Shown: positions 1 to 6,971, counted from the stretch's first letter. The stretch is DNA of 8,472 nt from Alistipes sp. (GCA_028691095.1 JAQUZZ010000042.1:1-8472); one strand, 5' to 3'. Notes: generated by a model from the letters alone, not told the origin. Numbers and translations are program-made.

Positions 1-1
1 T

Positions 2-823
2 GAATTACTCTATCGTCGAGGCGTACGGATCGAGGCGAAACCTTTTGCGATGGGTGTGCGCGTCGAACATCCTCAGCAACAGATCGACCAGGCACAATAT
101 CACCTTCCCAGTCGCGGTGAGGAGTTGCCGGCGGCCAGCTATACGTTGGTCAGTCAGGTGGGAGATCGAGGGGTCTACTCGTTTTGTATGTGTCCGGGAG
201 GCTTCATCGTTCCGGCACTGACCGCGGAGGGAGAGTCGGTCGTTAATGGGATGTCCCCGTCGGGGCGCAATTCGGTTTTTGCCAACGCCGGTATTGTAAC
301 CGAGATCCGGTGTTCCGATTTTGCCCACTTGGAACCGGAGTGGGGGCCCTTGGCTGGCCTGCGGTTTCAGCAGCAGTTGGAGCAGGCAGCTTACGCTCAG
401 GTGGCTGATCATCAGGTAGCTCCGGCGCAACGGTTGGCCGATTTTGTGGCGGGACGCGCTTCGCGGACGTTGCCGGAGTGCTCCTACATCCCGGGGATCG
501 CACCCTCACGATTGGATCGGTGGTTGCCTCCGTTTATGGCAGAGGCGCTACGCGGAGGTTTTCGCTCCTTTGACCAGAAGCTGCGGGGCTTTGTCTCTGC
601 GGATGCCGTGATTCTGGGTGTCGAGTCGCGCACCTCCTCGCCGGTACGGATTCCTCGCGACCCGACGACCCTGATGCACCCTGAGACCGAGGGACTCTTT
701 CCCGCTGGAGAGGGTGCGGGATATGCCGGAGGCATTATTTCGGCCGCGATCGACGGAGAGCGTTGTGCCGATGCGGCCGTCGATTTTATCGGGCGCATGG
801 TGTCGCACAGCGTGTCGCGTTAA
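2..823 (+). CDS. NAD(P)/FAD-dependent oxidoreductase, COG2509 type (C-terminal part, cut by the left window edge)
   Basis: The frame is open from the first complete codon at base 2 to TAA at 821-823, giving 273 visible residues. The start and the N-terminal nucleotide-binding region lie outside the window, so the Met at base 50 is internal. Motifs seen: PFAMGVRVEHPQ near the visible start, RGVYSFCMCPGG (about residues 53-64), a TRTSSPVRIPRD segment, and the FAD-contacting GLFPAGEGAGYAGG (about 231-244) before the C-terminal helix. These are hallmarks of the uncharacterised FAD-dependent dehydrogenase family (COG2509, related to HI0933-like flavoproteins). The natural substrate of the family is not established; a soluble flavin-dependent redox role is inferred. 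The gene converges on carB and ends about 24 bp before a long perfect hairpin. No frameshift is visible. Confidence 0.85.
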   Translation, partial: ELLYRRGVRIEAKPFAMGVRVEHPQQQIDQAQYHLPSRGEELPAASYTLVSQVGDRGVYSFCMCPGGFIVPALTAEGESVVNGMSPSGRNSVFANAGIVTEIRCSDFAHLEPEWGPLAGLRFQQQLEQAAYAQVADHQVAPAQRLADFVAGRASRTLPECSYIPGIAPSRLDRWLPPFMAEALRGGFRSFDQKLRGFVSADAVILGVESRTSSPVRIPRDPTTLMHPETEGLFPAGEGAGYAGGIISAAIDGERCADAAVDFIGRMVSHSVSR

Positions 824-846
824 GCCTGATAGAGAGATTGGGTTTG

Positions 847-901
847 CACACAAAACACCACAGCCATGGACGAACAATCCATGGCTGTGGTGTTTTGTGT
901 G
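847..901. terminator. Bidirectional terminator hairpin between convergent genes
   Basis: Bases 847-870 and 878-901 form a perfect 24-bp inverted repeat around a 7-nt loop (CGAACAA). It lies between the stop of the flavoprotein gene (823, plus) and the stop of carB (924, minus), where a shared terminator is expected. No long T-run follows the stem on either strand. However, AAAA/TTTT blocks sit inside the lower stem, so a shorter upper hairpin followed by TGTTTTGTGT (plus strand and, by symmetry, minus strand) could act as a factor-independent terminator. The hairpin is directly visible; the function is inferred from position. Confidence 0.8.
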
Positions 902-923
902 GTTAATCGTAAATTAGCTTCGG

Positions 924-3900
924 TTAACTCAGCTTATACTCTTGCCAGCTCTTGATCTGAATACTCGACTCCGTCAACTCACAGCAGGCTTGGATGAAGG
1001 CACTGGCCAAGCGGGCGTTGGTAATCAACGGAATGTTGTGGTCGATGGCAGCGCGGCGGATCTTGTAGCCGTTGGTCAGTTCGCGATGGGTGTGATTCTT
1101 GGGAATGTTCACCACCAAGTCGAACTGATGTTTGGCGATCATGTGCATCACATTGAGTGACGTTCCCTCATCGGGCCATCCGACCACCGAAGCGGTGATG
1201 CCGTGTTCGGCCAAGAATTTTTGGGTTCCCTCTGTGGCAAAGATCGCATAGCCGTGCTCTTGCAACATTTTGCAGGGCTCCAGCAGGTCGACCTTGGAAC
1301 GCGCATCTCCTGAGGAGACCATCACGTTCTTCTCGGGCAGCCGGTAACCGACGGAAATCATCGCCGTGAGCAGGGCTTCGTTGAAGTCGTCGCCCAAGCA
1401 TCCCACCTCTCCGGTGGAGGACATATCGACGCCCAATACCGGATCGGCATTGTGCAGACGGGAGAAGGAGAATTGCGAAGCCTTGACCCCGATCCAGTCA
1501 ATATCGAAGACCGTGGTGTCGGGTTTCTCATACGGTGCATCCAGCATGATGCGGGTTGCCGTCTCGATGAAGTTGCGTTTGAGCACCTTGGAGACGAAGG
1601 GGAAACTTCGGGAGGCTCGCAGGTTACACTCGATGACCTTCACCTCGTTGTTTTTGGCCAAGTATTGAATATTGAAGGGGCCACTGATGTTCAGCTCTTT
1701 GGCAATCTTGCGACTGATCTTCTTGATGCGACGTGCCGTCTCGAAGTAGATTTTTTGCGGAGGGAAGACCAAGGTGGCATCTCCGGAGTGGACACCGGCA
1801 AACTCGACGTGCTCTGAGATGGCATACTCCACCACCTCGCCGTTTTGAGCCACCGCATCAAACTCGATCTCTTTGGCATTCTGGAGAAATTGTGAGATCA
1901 CCACCGGATACTCCTTGGAGACATTGGCGGCCAGTTTGAGGAAGGTCTCCAGCTGCTCCTGATTGTAGCAGACATTCATGGCCGCACCAGAGAGGACGTA
2001 AGAGGGACGTACCAGTACGGGATACCCCACCTTGTCGACGAACTCATAGACCTCATCCATGTGCGATAACTCTTTCCATGCCGGCTGGTCGATGCCCAGT
2101 TGGTCGAGCATACTGGAGAACTTATGCCGGTTCTCGGCGCGGTCAATCGACAGGGGTGAAGTGCCCAGCACGGGAACATCCTGATGGTAGAGCCGCATAG
2201 CCAGATTGTTCGGAATCTGACCGCCTACGGAAACCACGACACCACGAGGAGTCTCCAGCTCCAGCACATCCATCACCCGCTCAAAGGTGAGTTCATCGAA
2301 GTAGAGCCGATCGCACATGTCGTAGTCGGTCGATACGGTTTCGGGGTTGTAGTTGATCATGATCGACTTGTAACCCAGTTTGCGGGCAGTTTGAATCGCA
2401 TTGACCGAGCACCAGTCGAACTCGACGGAACTACCGATGCGGTAGGCTCCCGAACCGAGCACAACCACCGACTTCTCGTTTTTAAAGTACGGAATGTCGT
2501 GATCCGAGCGGTCGTAGGTCATGTAGAGGTAGTTGGTCAGCTCCGGATGCTCCGAGGCGATCGTATTGATGCGTTTGACCGAGGGTAGAACCCCTGCCTT
2601 TTTTCGTAAAGCGCGTACACGGAGGAGTTCTTTTTGTAGATTTCCCGAGGTGTGTTCGACGAAGCGGGCAATCTGGAAGTCCGAGAAGCCGAGACGTTTG
2701 GCCTCCCAAAGTACCTCTTTAGGCAGCTCTTCGATGGCGTGATATTGTTGCAGCACCAAGGAGTAGTCGTAGATGTTCTTGAGTTTCTCCAAGAACCACG
2801 GTGCAATTTTGGTCAGGTTGTAGAGGTGGTCGATGGTGTAGCCCTTCTTGAAGGCTTCGGCGATGGCGAAGACGCGGAGGTCGGTCGGATTGGACAACTC
2901 CCGATCCAGATCCTCAAAAACGAGTCCCTCGTTGCCCACGAAGCCGTGCATACCCTGTCCGATCATGCGCAACCCCTTCTGGATGATCTCCTCAAAGGAT
3001 TTACCGATCGACATGATCTCCCCCACCGACTTCATGCTGGAGCCGATCTGCCGCGATACGCCGATAAATTTACCCAAGTCCCAACGTGGGATTTTGCAGA
3101 TCAGGTAATCCAAGTCGGGTGCTTTGTAGGCCGAATTAGGGGTTCCCATCTCCCCGATTTGATCGAGGGTGTATCCCAAGGCCAGTTTTGCAGCCACAAA
3201 GGCCAGCGGGTATCCGGTGGCTTTGGAGGCCAAGGCCGAGGAGCGGCTCAGACGAGCGTTCACCTCGATGACCCGATAGTCGTCGGTCTCGGAGTTGAAG
3301 GCATACTGAATGTTACACTCTCCGACAATGCCGATATGACGGATGATCTTCTTGGAGAGCTCCTGCAACATCGTGAGCTCCTCCGGATCCAGCGAGCAGG
3401 TCGGAGCCACCACAATACTCTCGCCCGTGTGGATGCCCAGGGGGTCGAAGTTCTCCATGCTGGCCACCGTGAAGCAGTGGTCGTTGCGGTCGCGGATCAC
3501 CTCAAACTCAATCTCCTTCCAGCCTTTGAGCGACTCTTCGACGAGAATCTGTTTCGAGTAGGCGAACGAACTCTCGCACAGGGTCTCAAACTCCGCTTGG
3601 TCGCGACTGATGCCGCTGCCTAAGCCTCCTAAGGCATAGGCCGAACGTACCATGATCGGGAAGCCGATACGGTTGGCGGCCGTAATTGCATCCTCCATGC
3701 TCTCCACCGCTTGGCTCACCGGTGTTTTTACCTCGATCTCGTTGAGTTTCTTGACGAACAGATCGCGATCCTCTGTGGCCATGATGGCCTCGACCGAGGT
3801 GCCGAGCACTTCGACTCCGTATTTCTGCAACGTGCCGTTGAGGTAGAGTTCTGTGCCGCAGTTCAGGGCGGTTTGACCTCCGAAGGCGAGCAGAATGCCG

Positions 3901-4151
3901 TCGGGTTGCTCTTTCTGGATGATCTCCTCTACGAAGTGGGGCGTGACGGGCAGAAAATAGACCTTGTCGGCGATACCCTCTGAGGTTTGGATGGTTGCGA
4001 TGTTGGGGTTGATCAGGACGGTGGAGATTCCCTCTTCGCGCAAGGCTTTGAGGGCTTGAGAACCGGAGTAGTCAAACTCGCCGGCCTGTCCGATCTTGAG
4101 CGCGCCGGAACCCAGCACCACTACTTTCTTAATATCTTTACGGATTGCCAT
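924..4151 (-). CDS. carB: Carbamoyl-phosphate synthase large subunit
   Basis: CarB makes carbamoyl phosphate from bicarbonate, ammonia tunnelled from the glutaminase subunit CarA, and two ATP, feeding pyrimidine and arginine synthesis in the cytoplasm. From the chosen start the protein has 1075 residues, matching the usual length of about 1073. Domain order is complete: carboxyphosphate ATP-grasp half (KKVVVLGSGALKIGQAGEFD at the start, EVNARLSRSSALASKATGYP near residue 300), oligomerisation domain (about 400-555), carbamoyl-phosphate half (SVVVLGSGAYRIGSSVEFDW near 560, ECNLRASRSFPFVSK near 840), and a C-terminal MGS-like allosteric domain from about 935. The start MAIRKDIKK at 4151 was chosen because family members begin just before the KKVLVLGSG strand; an in-frame ATG at 4205 would add 18 residues unlike the family. 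carA is not adjacent. No broken motif was seen. Confidence 0.97.
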   Translation of the reverse strand: MAIRKDIKKVVVLGSGALKIGQAGEFDYSGSQALKALREEGISTVLINPNIATIQTSEGIADKVYFLPVTPHFVEEIIQKEQPDGILLAFGGQTALNCGTELYLNGTLQKYGVEVLGTSVEAIMATEDRDLFVKKLNEIEVKTPVSQAVESMEDAITAANRIGFPIMVRSAYALGGLGSGISRDQAEFETLCESSFAYSKQILVEESLKGWKEIEFEVIRDRNDHCFTVASMENFDPLGIHTGESIVVAPTCSLDPEELTMLQELSKKIIRHIGIVGECNIQYAFNSETDDYRVIEVNARLSRSSALASKATGYPLAFVAAKLALGYTLDQIGEMGTPNSAYKAPDLDYLICKIPRWDLGKFIGVSRQIGSSMKSVGEIMSIGKSFEEIIQKGLRMIGQGMHGFVGNEGLVFEDLDRELSNPTDLRVFAIAEAFKKGYTIDHLYNLTKIAPWFLEKLKNIYDYSLVLQQYHAIEELPKEVLWEAKRLGFSDFQIARFVEHTSGNLQKELLRVRALRKKAGVLPSVKRINTIASEHPELTNYLYMTYDRSDHDIPYFKNEKSVVVLGSGAYRIGSSVEFDWCSVNAIQTARKLGYKSIMINYNPETVSTDYDMCDRLYFDELTFERVMDVLELETPRGVVVSVGGQIPNNLAMRLYHQDVPVLGTSPLSIDRAENRHKFSSMLDQLGIDQPAWKELSHMDEVYEFVDKVGYPVLVRPSYVLSGAAMNVCYNQEQLETFLKLAANVSKEYPVVISQFLQNAKEIEFDAVAQNGEVVEYAISEHVEFAGVHSGDATLVFPPQKIYFETARRIKKISRKIAKELNISGPFNIQYLAKNNEVKVIECNLRASRSFPFVSKVLKRNFIETATRIMLDAPYEKPDTTVFDIDWIGVKASQFSFSRLHNADPVLGVDMSSTGEVGCLGDDFNEALLTAMISVGYRLPEKNVMVSSGDARSKVDLLEPCKMLQEHGYAIFATEGTQKFLAEHGITASVVGWPDEGTSLNVMHMIAKHQFDLVVNIPKNHTHRELTNGYKIRRAAIDHNIPLITNARLASAFIQACCELTESSIQIKSWQEYKLS

Positions 4152-4268
4152 TTTTGGAAAAAATTTAGGATTTTGCGTGGTAAATGCGGAGCAGATGCTC
4201 TGCATTATGAAAAATACCTCTTGGCTGCGAGAGAGTGCAGCGAGAGATAGTATGCCTCAAAACGGTTA

Positions 4269-4302
4269 TAAATGTAATGATTTTATGAGAATATACTGCA
4301 AA
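4269..4302 (-). promoter_or_regulatory. Weak candidate promoter for carB
   Basis: On the minus strand, TTTG (4299-4302) is followed after 22 nt by TACATTTA (4269-4276), a 7/8 match to the Bacteroidetes -7 consensus TAnnTTTG. The spacer is slightly long compared with the usual 19-21. It lies about 120 bp upstream of the chosen carB start and after the end of the S4 gene. It is the best match I see in the 218-bp gap, but it is weak. Confidence 0.25.
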
Positions 4303-4338
4303 TTTTGAGAAAAAATGGTCGATTTGACGCTCTTTTTC

Positions 4339-4362
4339 CGCCCCCAAGTTTTGTAAGGGGCG
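4339..4362 (-). terminator. Possible hairpin after the S4 protein gene
   Basis: CGCCCC (4339-4344) and GGGGCG (4357-4362) can pair around a 12-nt loop, starting 8 bases after the stop of the S4 gene on the minus strand. The stem is GC-rich, but no T-run follows it directly on the minus strand. It may be a weak terminator or a 3' stabilising stem. The call rests on position and pairing only. Confidence 0.3.
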
Positions 4363-4369
4363 AGGATTC

Positions 4370-4786
4370 TCACTCCTCCTCGAAGGGTTCCTCCTGCGAA
4401 TCGTCGTACACCTCGTCCATCAAGGTGTCTATTTCGCGTCGTTCTCGTTTGGTGGGGCGACCCGTTCCCCGATCACGTTGGACGAAGAGGGTCAACCTCG
4501 GAATGTGCAACTTCTCCAACTCCTCGTCCGTGGTGAGGTTCTGTGCAAACTCCGGAACGTTTTTTGCCGGTTGGCGCGAGGAGACCAAGGCAATAACCCG
4601 ATAGTTGTAGACTACGGGCATCTTTTTGACCGTGATGCGGTCGCCGACCTTCACCTCCCGCGAGGGTTTGGTGTAGGCGTCGTTGACCCACACTTTGTTG
4701 GCGCGGCAGGCCTCTGCCGCATCGCTGCGGGTTTTGAAGATACGCACGGCCCACAGCCACTTGTCCAAACGAACTGAATTTTCCAT
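4370..4786 (-). CDS. hslR: RNA-binding S4 domain protein, Hsp15-like (HslR family)
   Basis: The 138-residue protein begins MENSVRLDKWLWAVRIFKTR, the family signature that opens an S4 RNA-binding domain (about residues 5-65, with KPSREVKVGDRITVKK closing it). The middle carries a basic GTGRPTKRERR stretch (about residues 107-117) and the tail is strongly acidic (EEPFEEE). E. coli Hsp15 binds free 50S subunits that still carry a nascent chain with tRNA and helps recycle them; a similar cytoplasmic role is inferred. The start at 4786 is preferred over an in-frame ATG at 4816 because homologues begin just before RLDKWLWA. The gene lies 82 bp after pth on the same strand with no clear terminator or promoter between, so co-transcription with pth is likely. 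That fits, since both act on stalled peptidyl-tRNA. Confidence 0.85.
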   Translation of the reverse strand: MENSVRLDKWLWAVRIFKTRSDAAEACRANKVWVNDAYTKPSREVKVGDRITVKKMPVVYNYRVIALVSSRQPAKNVPEFAQNLTTDEELEKLHIPRLTLFVQRDRGTGRPTKRERREIDTLMDEVYDDSQEEPFEEE

Positions 4787-4868
4787 GTGCTTTACGTGTA
4801 GATCAAAGGGAGTCAAAGAGGCTCTTCGCGGTGCGATCCCCGTATGGTACCCGCAGACGGAGCGCGCT

Positions 4869-5432
4869 TTATTTCCCGTTGTAGGTGTTCATGGTGCGTG
4901 CCAAACCGATCGTGCCGAAGGCCTTGATGACCTCTCCGGCCTGAGCAATGCGTTCGGGGAGTGCGGCAACCTCTTCGGGCGTCCAATGCCCCAGTACGTA
5001 GTCGATCTGCATACCCTTTGGGAAGTCGCCACCGACCCCAAACCGCAGGCGGCTGTAATCGGTGGAACCGATCATCTCGGCAATGTTTTTGAGTCCGTTA
5101 TGTCCTCCGTCCGAACCCTTGCCACGAATGCGCAGCGTGCCGAAGGGGAGGGCAATGTCGTCGACCACGACAAAGAGATTCTCGATCGGGATCTTCTCCT
5201 CATTCATCCAGTATCGCACGGCTTTCCCACTGAGGTTCATATAGGTCGAGGGCTTGAGTAGCAGTAGCGTGCGACCTTTGAATTTCACCTCGGCGATGGA
5301 GCCGTAACGATCGGCCGTAAAGGATACGTCGGCTGCCTGAGCCAATCCGTCAACCACTTTGAAGCCTATATTGTGACGCGTGTCGGCATATTCCGCGCCA
5401 ATATTTCCCAATCCGACAATCAAGTATTTCAT
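4869..5432 (-). CDS. pth: Peptidyl-tRNA hydrolase
   Basis: Pth cleaves the ester bond of peptidyl-tRNAs that drop off the ribosome, releasing reusable tRNA in the cytoplasm. The 187-residue protein has the family's usual length (about 190) and starts with the expected [12 protein letters not shown]. The catalytic set is complete: Asn10, His20 in TRHNIGF, Asn66 in STYMNLSG, Asp91 in [11 protein letters not shown], and His111/Asn112 in GGHNGLK, matching E. coli Asn10, His20, Asn68, Asp93, His113 and Asn114. The start needs no adjustment, because the conserved beta strand begins at Met1. It lies downstream of rplY, as is common in bacteria (rplY/ctc-pth), but a terminator-like hairpin and 282 bp separate the two. 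The Hsp15-like gene follows on the same strand. Confidence 0.97.
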   Translation of the reverse strand: MKYLIVGLGNIGAEYADTRHNIGFKVVDGLAQAADVSFTADRYGSIAEVKFKGRTLLLLKPSTYMNLSGKAVRYWMNEEKIPIENLFVVVDDIALPFGTLRIRGKGSDGGHNGLKNIAEMIGSTDYSRLRFGVGGDFPKGMQIDYVLGHWTPEEVAALPERIAQAGEVIKAFGTIGLARTMNTYNGK

Positions 5433-5551
5433 GCGATAAAGAACGATGTGTATGATGGATTTTGGTTGGATTCGCTCGGTGAGAAGGAGGCGTTGCTTCC
5501 GAAGTTTGTGACACCGGTGGTCCGTTTTCTTCTAAATACTCCCCAAGATCA

Positions 5552-5572
5552 CGGTATATGCGTGATATACCG
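5552..5572. repeat. Short perfect palindrome upstream of pth
   Basis: CGGTATAT (5552-5559) and ATATACCG (5565-5572) are exact inverted repeats around GCGTG. The site lies 120-140 bp upstream of the pth start and after the rplY terminator. The form would suit a dimeric regulator's operator or a leader RNA hairpin. No T-run follows it, so a terminator is unlikely. I found no clear Bacteroidetes promoter next to it. The function is unknown. Confidence 0.4.
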
Positions 5573-5631
5573 ATGGGTGGATTGCTGACACATAGCCCGC
5601 TGTGCTTAGAACAAGAGGGGAGTTGTAGATC

Positions 5632-5675
5632 AAAAAATATCTTGTTGCTTTTCCCAAGGGTCAGGCAACAAGATA
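5632..5675 (-). terminator. Factor-independent terminator downstream of rplY
   Basis: TATCTTGTTGC (5638-5648) and GCAACAAGATA (5665-5675) form a perfect 11-bp stem with a 16-nt loop. On the minus strand the stem is followed at once by six T residues (A-run 5632-5637 on the plus strand). It starts 39 bp after the rplY stop codon and is oriented to end rplY transcripts. This is the clearest terminator on the minus strand. Confidence 0.85.
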
Positions 5676-5690
5676 CTTTGATTTTCCAAG

Positions 5691-5708
5691 CGACACAAGA
5701 CTGTGTCG
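5691..5708 (-). repeat. Small hairpin just after the rplY stop codon
   Basis: CGACACA (5691-5697) and TGTGTCG (5702-5708) form a perfect 7-bp stem with a 4-nt loop, beginning 6 bases after the rplY stop on the minus strand. It has no T-run. It could protect the 3' end of the mRNA or act together with the stronger terminator just downstream. Confidence 0.45.
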
Positions 5709-5714
5709 AAGGCT

Positions 5715-6296
5715 CTACTTCGCAACTTCCTCAGTAGAGGCAGCTCCTCGTGCGGCACGCGTCATCTTCACGGCGCAAACCGCGGTGGTTGCCGGAGTCA
5801 GGATTGCGATGTGGTCGTATTGGAGATCCCCCACAAAGATGCTCTTCCCTAAACCTAATGCCGTAACGTCTACGACAATTTCGTCGGGCAGATACTCCAT
5901 GGTTGCGCTGATGCGGAGTTTCCGTTTGCTTAGAATCAATTTACCACCCAATTTCACGCCCTCGGCAACGCCGCTCAGACGTACAGGGATGTCGATTGCA
6001 ATCGGACGACCGGGAATTACGTGGAAGAAGTCGATATGCAGAATCTCATCGCTGACCGGATGATACTGTATTTCACGCATTACGCCAACTTCGGTTTTTC
6101 CTTCGATGTCGAACTCCACCAAATACGACTGGGGGGTGTAGATCAAAGGTTTGAGTGCGCGTACGTCCACAGCGAAATGCACGGTCTCCCCGTTGCCATA
6201 GATTACGCAGGGAACCATGCCCTCTCTACGAATTGCTTTGCTCTCTTTTTTGCCGAAAGCGGCACGCTTTACTGCGGCAATTTTGATTGTTTCCAT
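5715..6296 (-). CDS. rplY: 50S ribosomal protein L25 / general stress protein Ctc
   Basis: L25 binds 5S rRNA in the large ribosomal subunit. The 193-residue protein is the long, two-domain (Ctc/TL5) form. The N-terminal L25 domain covers about residues 1-90, with GKKESKAIRREGMVPCVIYG near the start and YHPVSDEILHIDFFHV near its end. The C-terminal beta-domain covers about 95-180 and includes VPVRLSGVAEGVKLGG-like and LPDEIVVDVTALGLGKSI elements. The short tail RAARGAASTEEVAK is typical of this form. The start at 6296 gives METIKIAAVKR, the expected N-terminus. It is the first gene after a good minus-strand promoter (6390-6420), and a terminator follows about 40 bp after its stop, so it may be transcribed mainly as a single gene. 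Confidence 0.95.
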   Translation of the reverse strand: METIKIAAVKRAAFGKKESKAIRREGMVPCVIYGNGETVHFAVDVRALKPLIYTPQSYLVEFDIEGKTEVGVMREIQYHPVSDEILHIDFFHVIPGRPIAIDIPVRLSGVAEGVKLGGKLILSKRKLRISATMEYLPDEIVVDVTALGLGKSIFVGDLQYDHIAILTPATTAVCAVKMTRAARGAASTEEVAK

Positions 6297-6389
6297 AGTG
6301 TATTGAAATGAATTTTAACGGGTGTTACTCAGTTACGGTAAAGAGATGGAACACCATACCCCCATCACACCCTGGGTTTTTGATGGATG

Positions 6390-6420
6390 CAAAGATAGGG
6401 CGAATAACCGTAAAACGAAA
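6390..6420 (-). promoter_or_regulatory. Promoter for rplY
   Basis: On the minus strand the exact Bacteroidetes -7 box TATCTTTG lies at 6390-6397, with TTTC (6417-6420) 19 nt upstream as a 3/4 match to the -33 box TTTG in a T-rich stretch. Transcription would start near 6380-6384, giving a leader of about 85 nt before the rplY ATG. Confidence 0.65.
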
Positions 6421-6446
6421 AAAAAGTAAAAATAATCTGGAAAAAT

Positions 6447-6476
6447 TTTGCGGTTTTGAAGAAATGCTTACCTTTG
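6447..6476 (+). promoter_or_regulatory. Upstream promoter candidate facing the tRNA-Leu pair
   Basis: TTTG (6447-6450) and the exact -7 match TACCTTTG (6469-6476) are separated by 18 nt, one below the usual range. It fires right, about 240 bp before the first tRNA. It is back to back with the rplY promoter, so 6390-6476 is a divergent promoter region. Confidence 0.5.
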
Positions 6477-6482
6477 CAACCG

Positions 6483-6511
6483 CTTTGAGAGGGTGAAACC
6501 CCACCTCAAGG
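6483..6511 (+). other. Possible RNA hairpin at the start of the rightward transcript
   Basis: CTTTGAG (6483-6489) can pair with CTCAAGG (6505-6511) with one G-U pair, and inner GGG/CCC pairs (6491-6493 with 6500-6502) can extend it. The stem sits where transcripts from the 6447-6476 promoter would begin. It may be a 5' stem or part of a short untranslated RNA; I do not recognise the family. Confidence 0.25.
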
Positions 6512-6541
6512 CAAAGAGGTTCTTTCCGGATGATAAAGCAT

Positions 6542-6572
6542 TTTGCAGAGTCAGAAAATGTTTTTATCTTTG
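6542..6572 (+). promoter_or_regulatory. Main promoter candidate for the tRNA-Leu pair
   Basis: TTTG (6542-6545) and TATCTTTG (6565-6572) match both Bacteroidetes promoter boxes exactly with a 19-nt spacer, the best promoter in the window. Transcription would start near 6579. The only genes downstream before the terminator at 6938-6971 are the two leucine tRNAs, leaving a leader of about 140 nt to be removed by processing. Confidence 0.65.
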
Positions 6573-6581
6573 TGATGAAAT

Positions 6582-6620
6582 TTTTAGGTTCATTTTAGGT
6601 TAGTAGTTTTAGGTTAGTAG
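6582..6620 (+). repeat. Tandem 14-bp repeat in the tRNA leader
   Basis: TTTTAGGTTAGTAG occurs twice with no gap (6593-6606 and 6607-6620), and its first nine bases occur once more just upstream (6582-6590). The array lies directly after the predicted transcription start, so it would be in the transcribed leader. The function is unknown; it may simply be slippage. Confidence 0.8.
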
Positions 6621-6651
6621 AAGGAAGTGCCGCAGAATCAGAGATTCCAAT

Positions 6652-6702
6652 CTCTTTCTGTAGCTTTCCTTTGAAATTAAAACCCCGAGGCTCTTTCTGT
6701 AG
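6652..6702 (+). repeat. Direct repeat of 12 bp in the tRNA leader
   Basis: CTCTTTCTGTAG occurs at 6652-6663 and again at 6691-6702, a period of 39 bp. The second copy ends 14 bp before the first tRNA. The rest of the 39-bp unit is not conserved. No function is known. Confidence 0.6.
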
Positions 6703-6716
6703 TTGAACATAAATAA

Positions 6717-6801
6717 GCCCAGATGGTGAAATTGGTAGACACGCTACTTTGAGGGGGTAGTGTCGGTTTACGACGTGCAAGTTCGAGTCTTGTTCTGGGC
6801 A
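6717..6801 (+). tRNA. tRNA-Leu (anticodon GAG)
   Basis: This is an 85-nt class II tRNA. The acceptor arms GCCCAGA (6717-6723) and TCTGGGC (6794-6800) pair fully, with discriminator A at 6801. The T arm is GCAAG, loop TTCGAGT, CTTGT. The anticodon stem CTACT/GGTAG encloses TT-GAG-GG, giving anticodon GAG, which reads CUC and CUU. A long variable arm (GTCGGTTTACGAC region) is present, as expected for leucine. CCA is not encoded and must be added after transcription. It is the first of a tandem pair, 48 bp before tRNA-Leu(CAG). Confidence 0.95.
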
Positions 6802-6849
6802 CGTATCCGGAGGGATTTTTATATTTAAGGAGTTATTTGAAATGATGTT

Positions 6850-6933
6850 GCCCAGGTGGCGAAATTGGTAGACGCGCTAGTTTCAGGTACTAGTGTCTTA
6901 ACCGATGTGCAGGTTCGAGTCCTGTCCTGGGCA
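6850..6933 (+). tRNA. tRNA-Leu (anticodon CAG)
   Basis: This is an 84-nt class II tRNA. The acceptor arms GCCCAGG (6850-6856) and CCTGGGC (6926-6932) pair fully, with discriminator A at 6933. The anticodon stem CTAGT/ACTAG encloses TT-CAG-GT, giving anticodon CAG, which reads CUG. The T loop is TTCGAGT and a long variable arm is present. CCA is not encoded. It is nearly identical in body to the preceding tRNA-Leu, suggesting an old duplication, and probably shares its transcript. Confidence 0.96.
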
Positions 6934-6937
6934 CACG

Positions 6938-6971
6938 AAAAGAGTACTGATTTTTCAGTGCTCTTTTTTTG
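6938..6971 (+). terminator. Terminator of the tRNA-Leu transcript
   Basis: Bases 6938-6950 pair with 6955-6967 (13 bp with one G-U pair) around TTTT, and the descending arm runs into seven T residues (6964-6970). It begins 4 bases after the second tRNA, so it ends the tandem tRNA unit. Confidence 0.9.

Noticed and set aside
2652..3623. A 323-residue open frame on the plus strand inside carB
   Set aside because: It lies wholly antisense to a complete, well-conserved carB and shows no domain of its own; long antisense frames are common opposite highly biased codons.
4152..4205. An 18-residue N-terminal extension of CarB from the ATG at 4205
   Set aside because: The extra residues (MQSICSAFTTQ...) do not resemble CarB N-termini, which begin just before the KKVLVLGSG strand; the ATG at 4151 fits the family.
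5373..5588. A 71-residue plus-strand open frame in the rplY-pth spacer
   Set aside because: It begins inside antisense pth, includes the palindrome, and has no recognisable features.
6595..6780. A 61-residue minus-strand open frame over the tRNA leader
   Set aside because: It overlaps the first tRNA and the direct repeats, with no recognisable domain or initiation context.
6717..6933. Integration (att) site of a genomic island at the tRNA-Leu genes
   Set aside because: The two tRNAs are complete, and no integrase or displaced tRNA 3'-end copy is seen downstream within the window.
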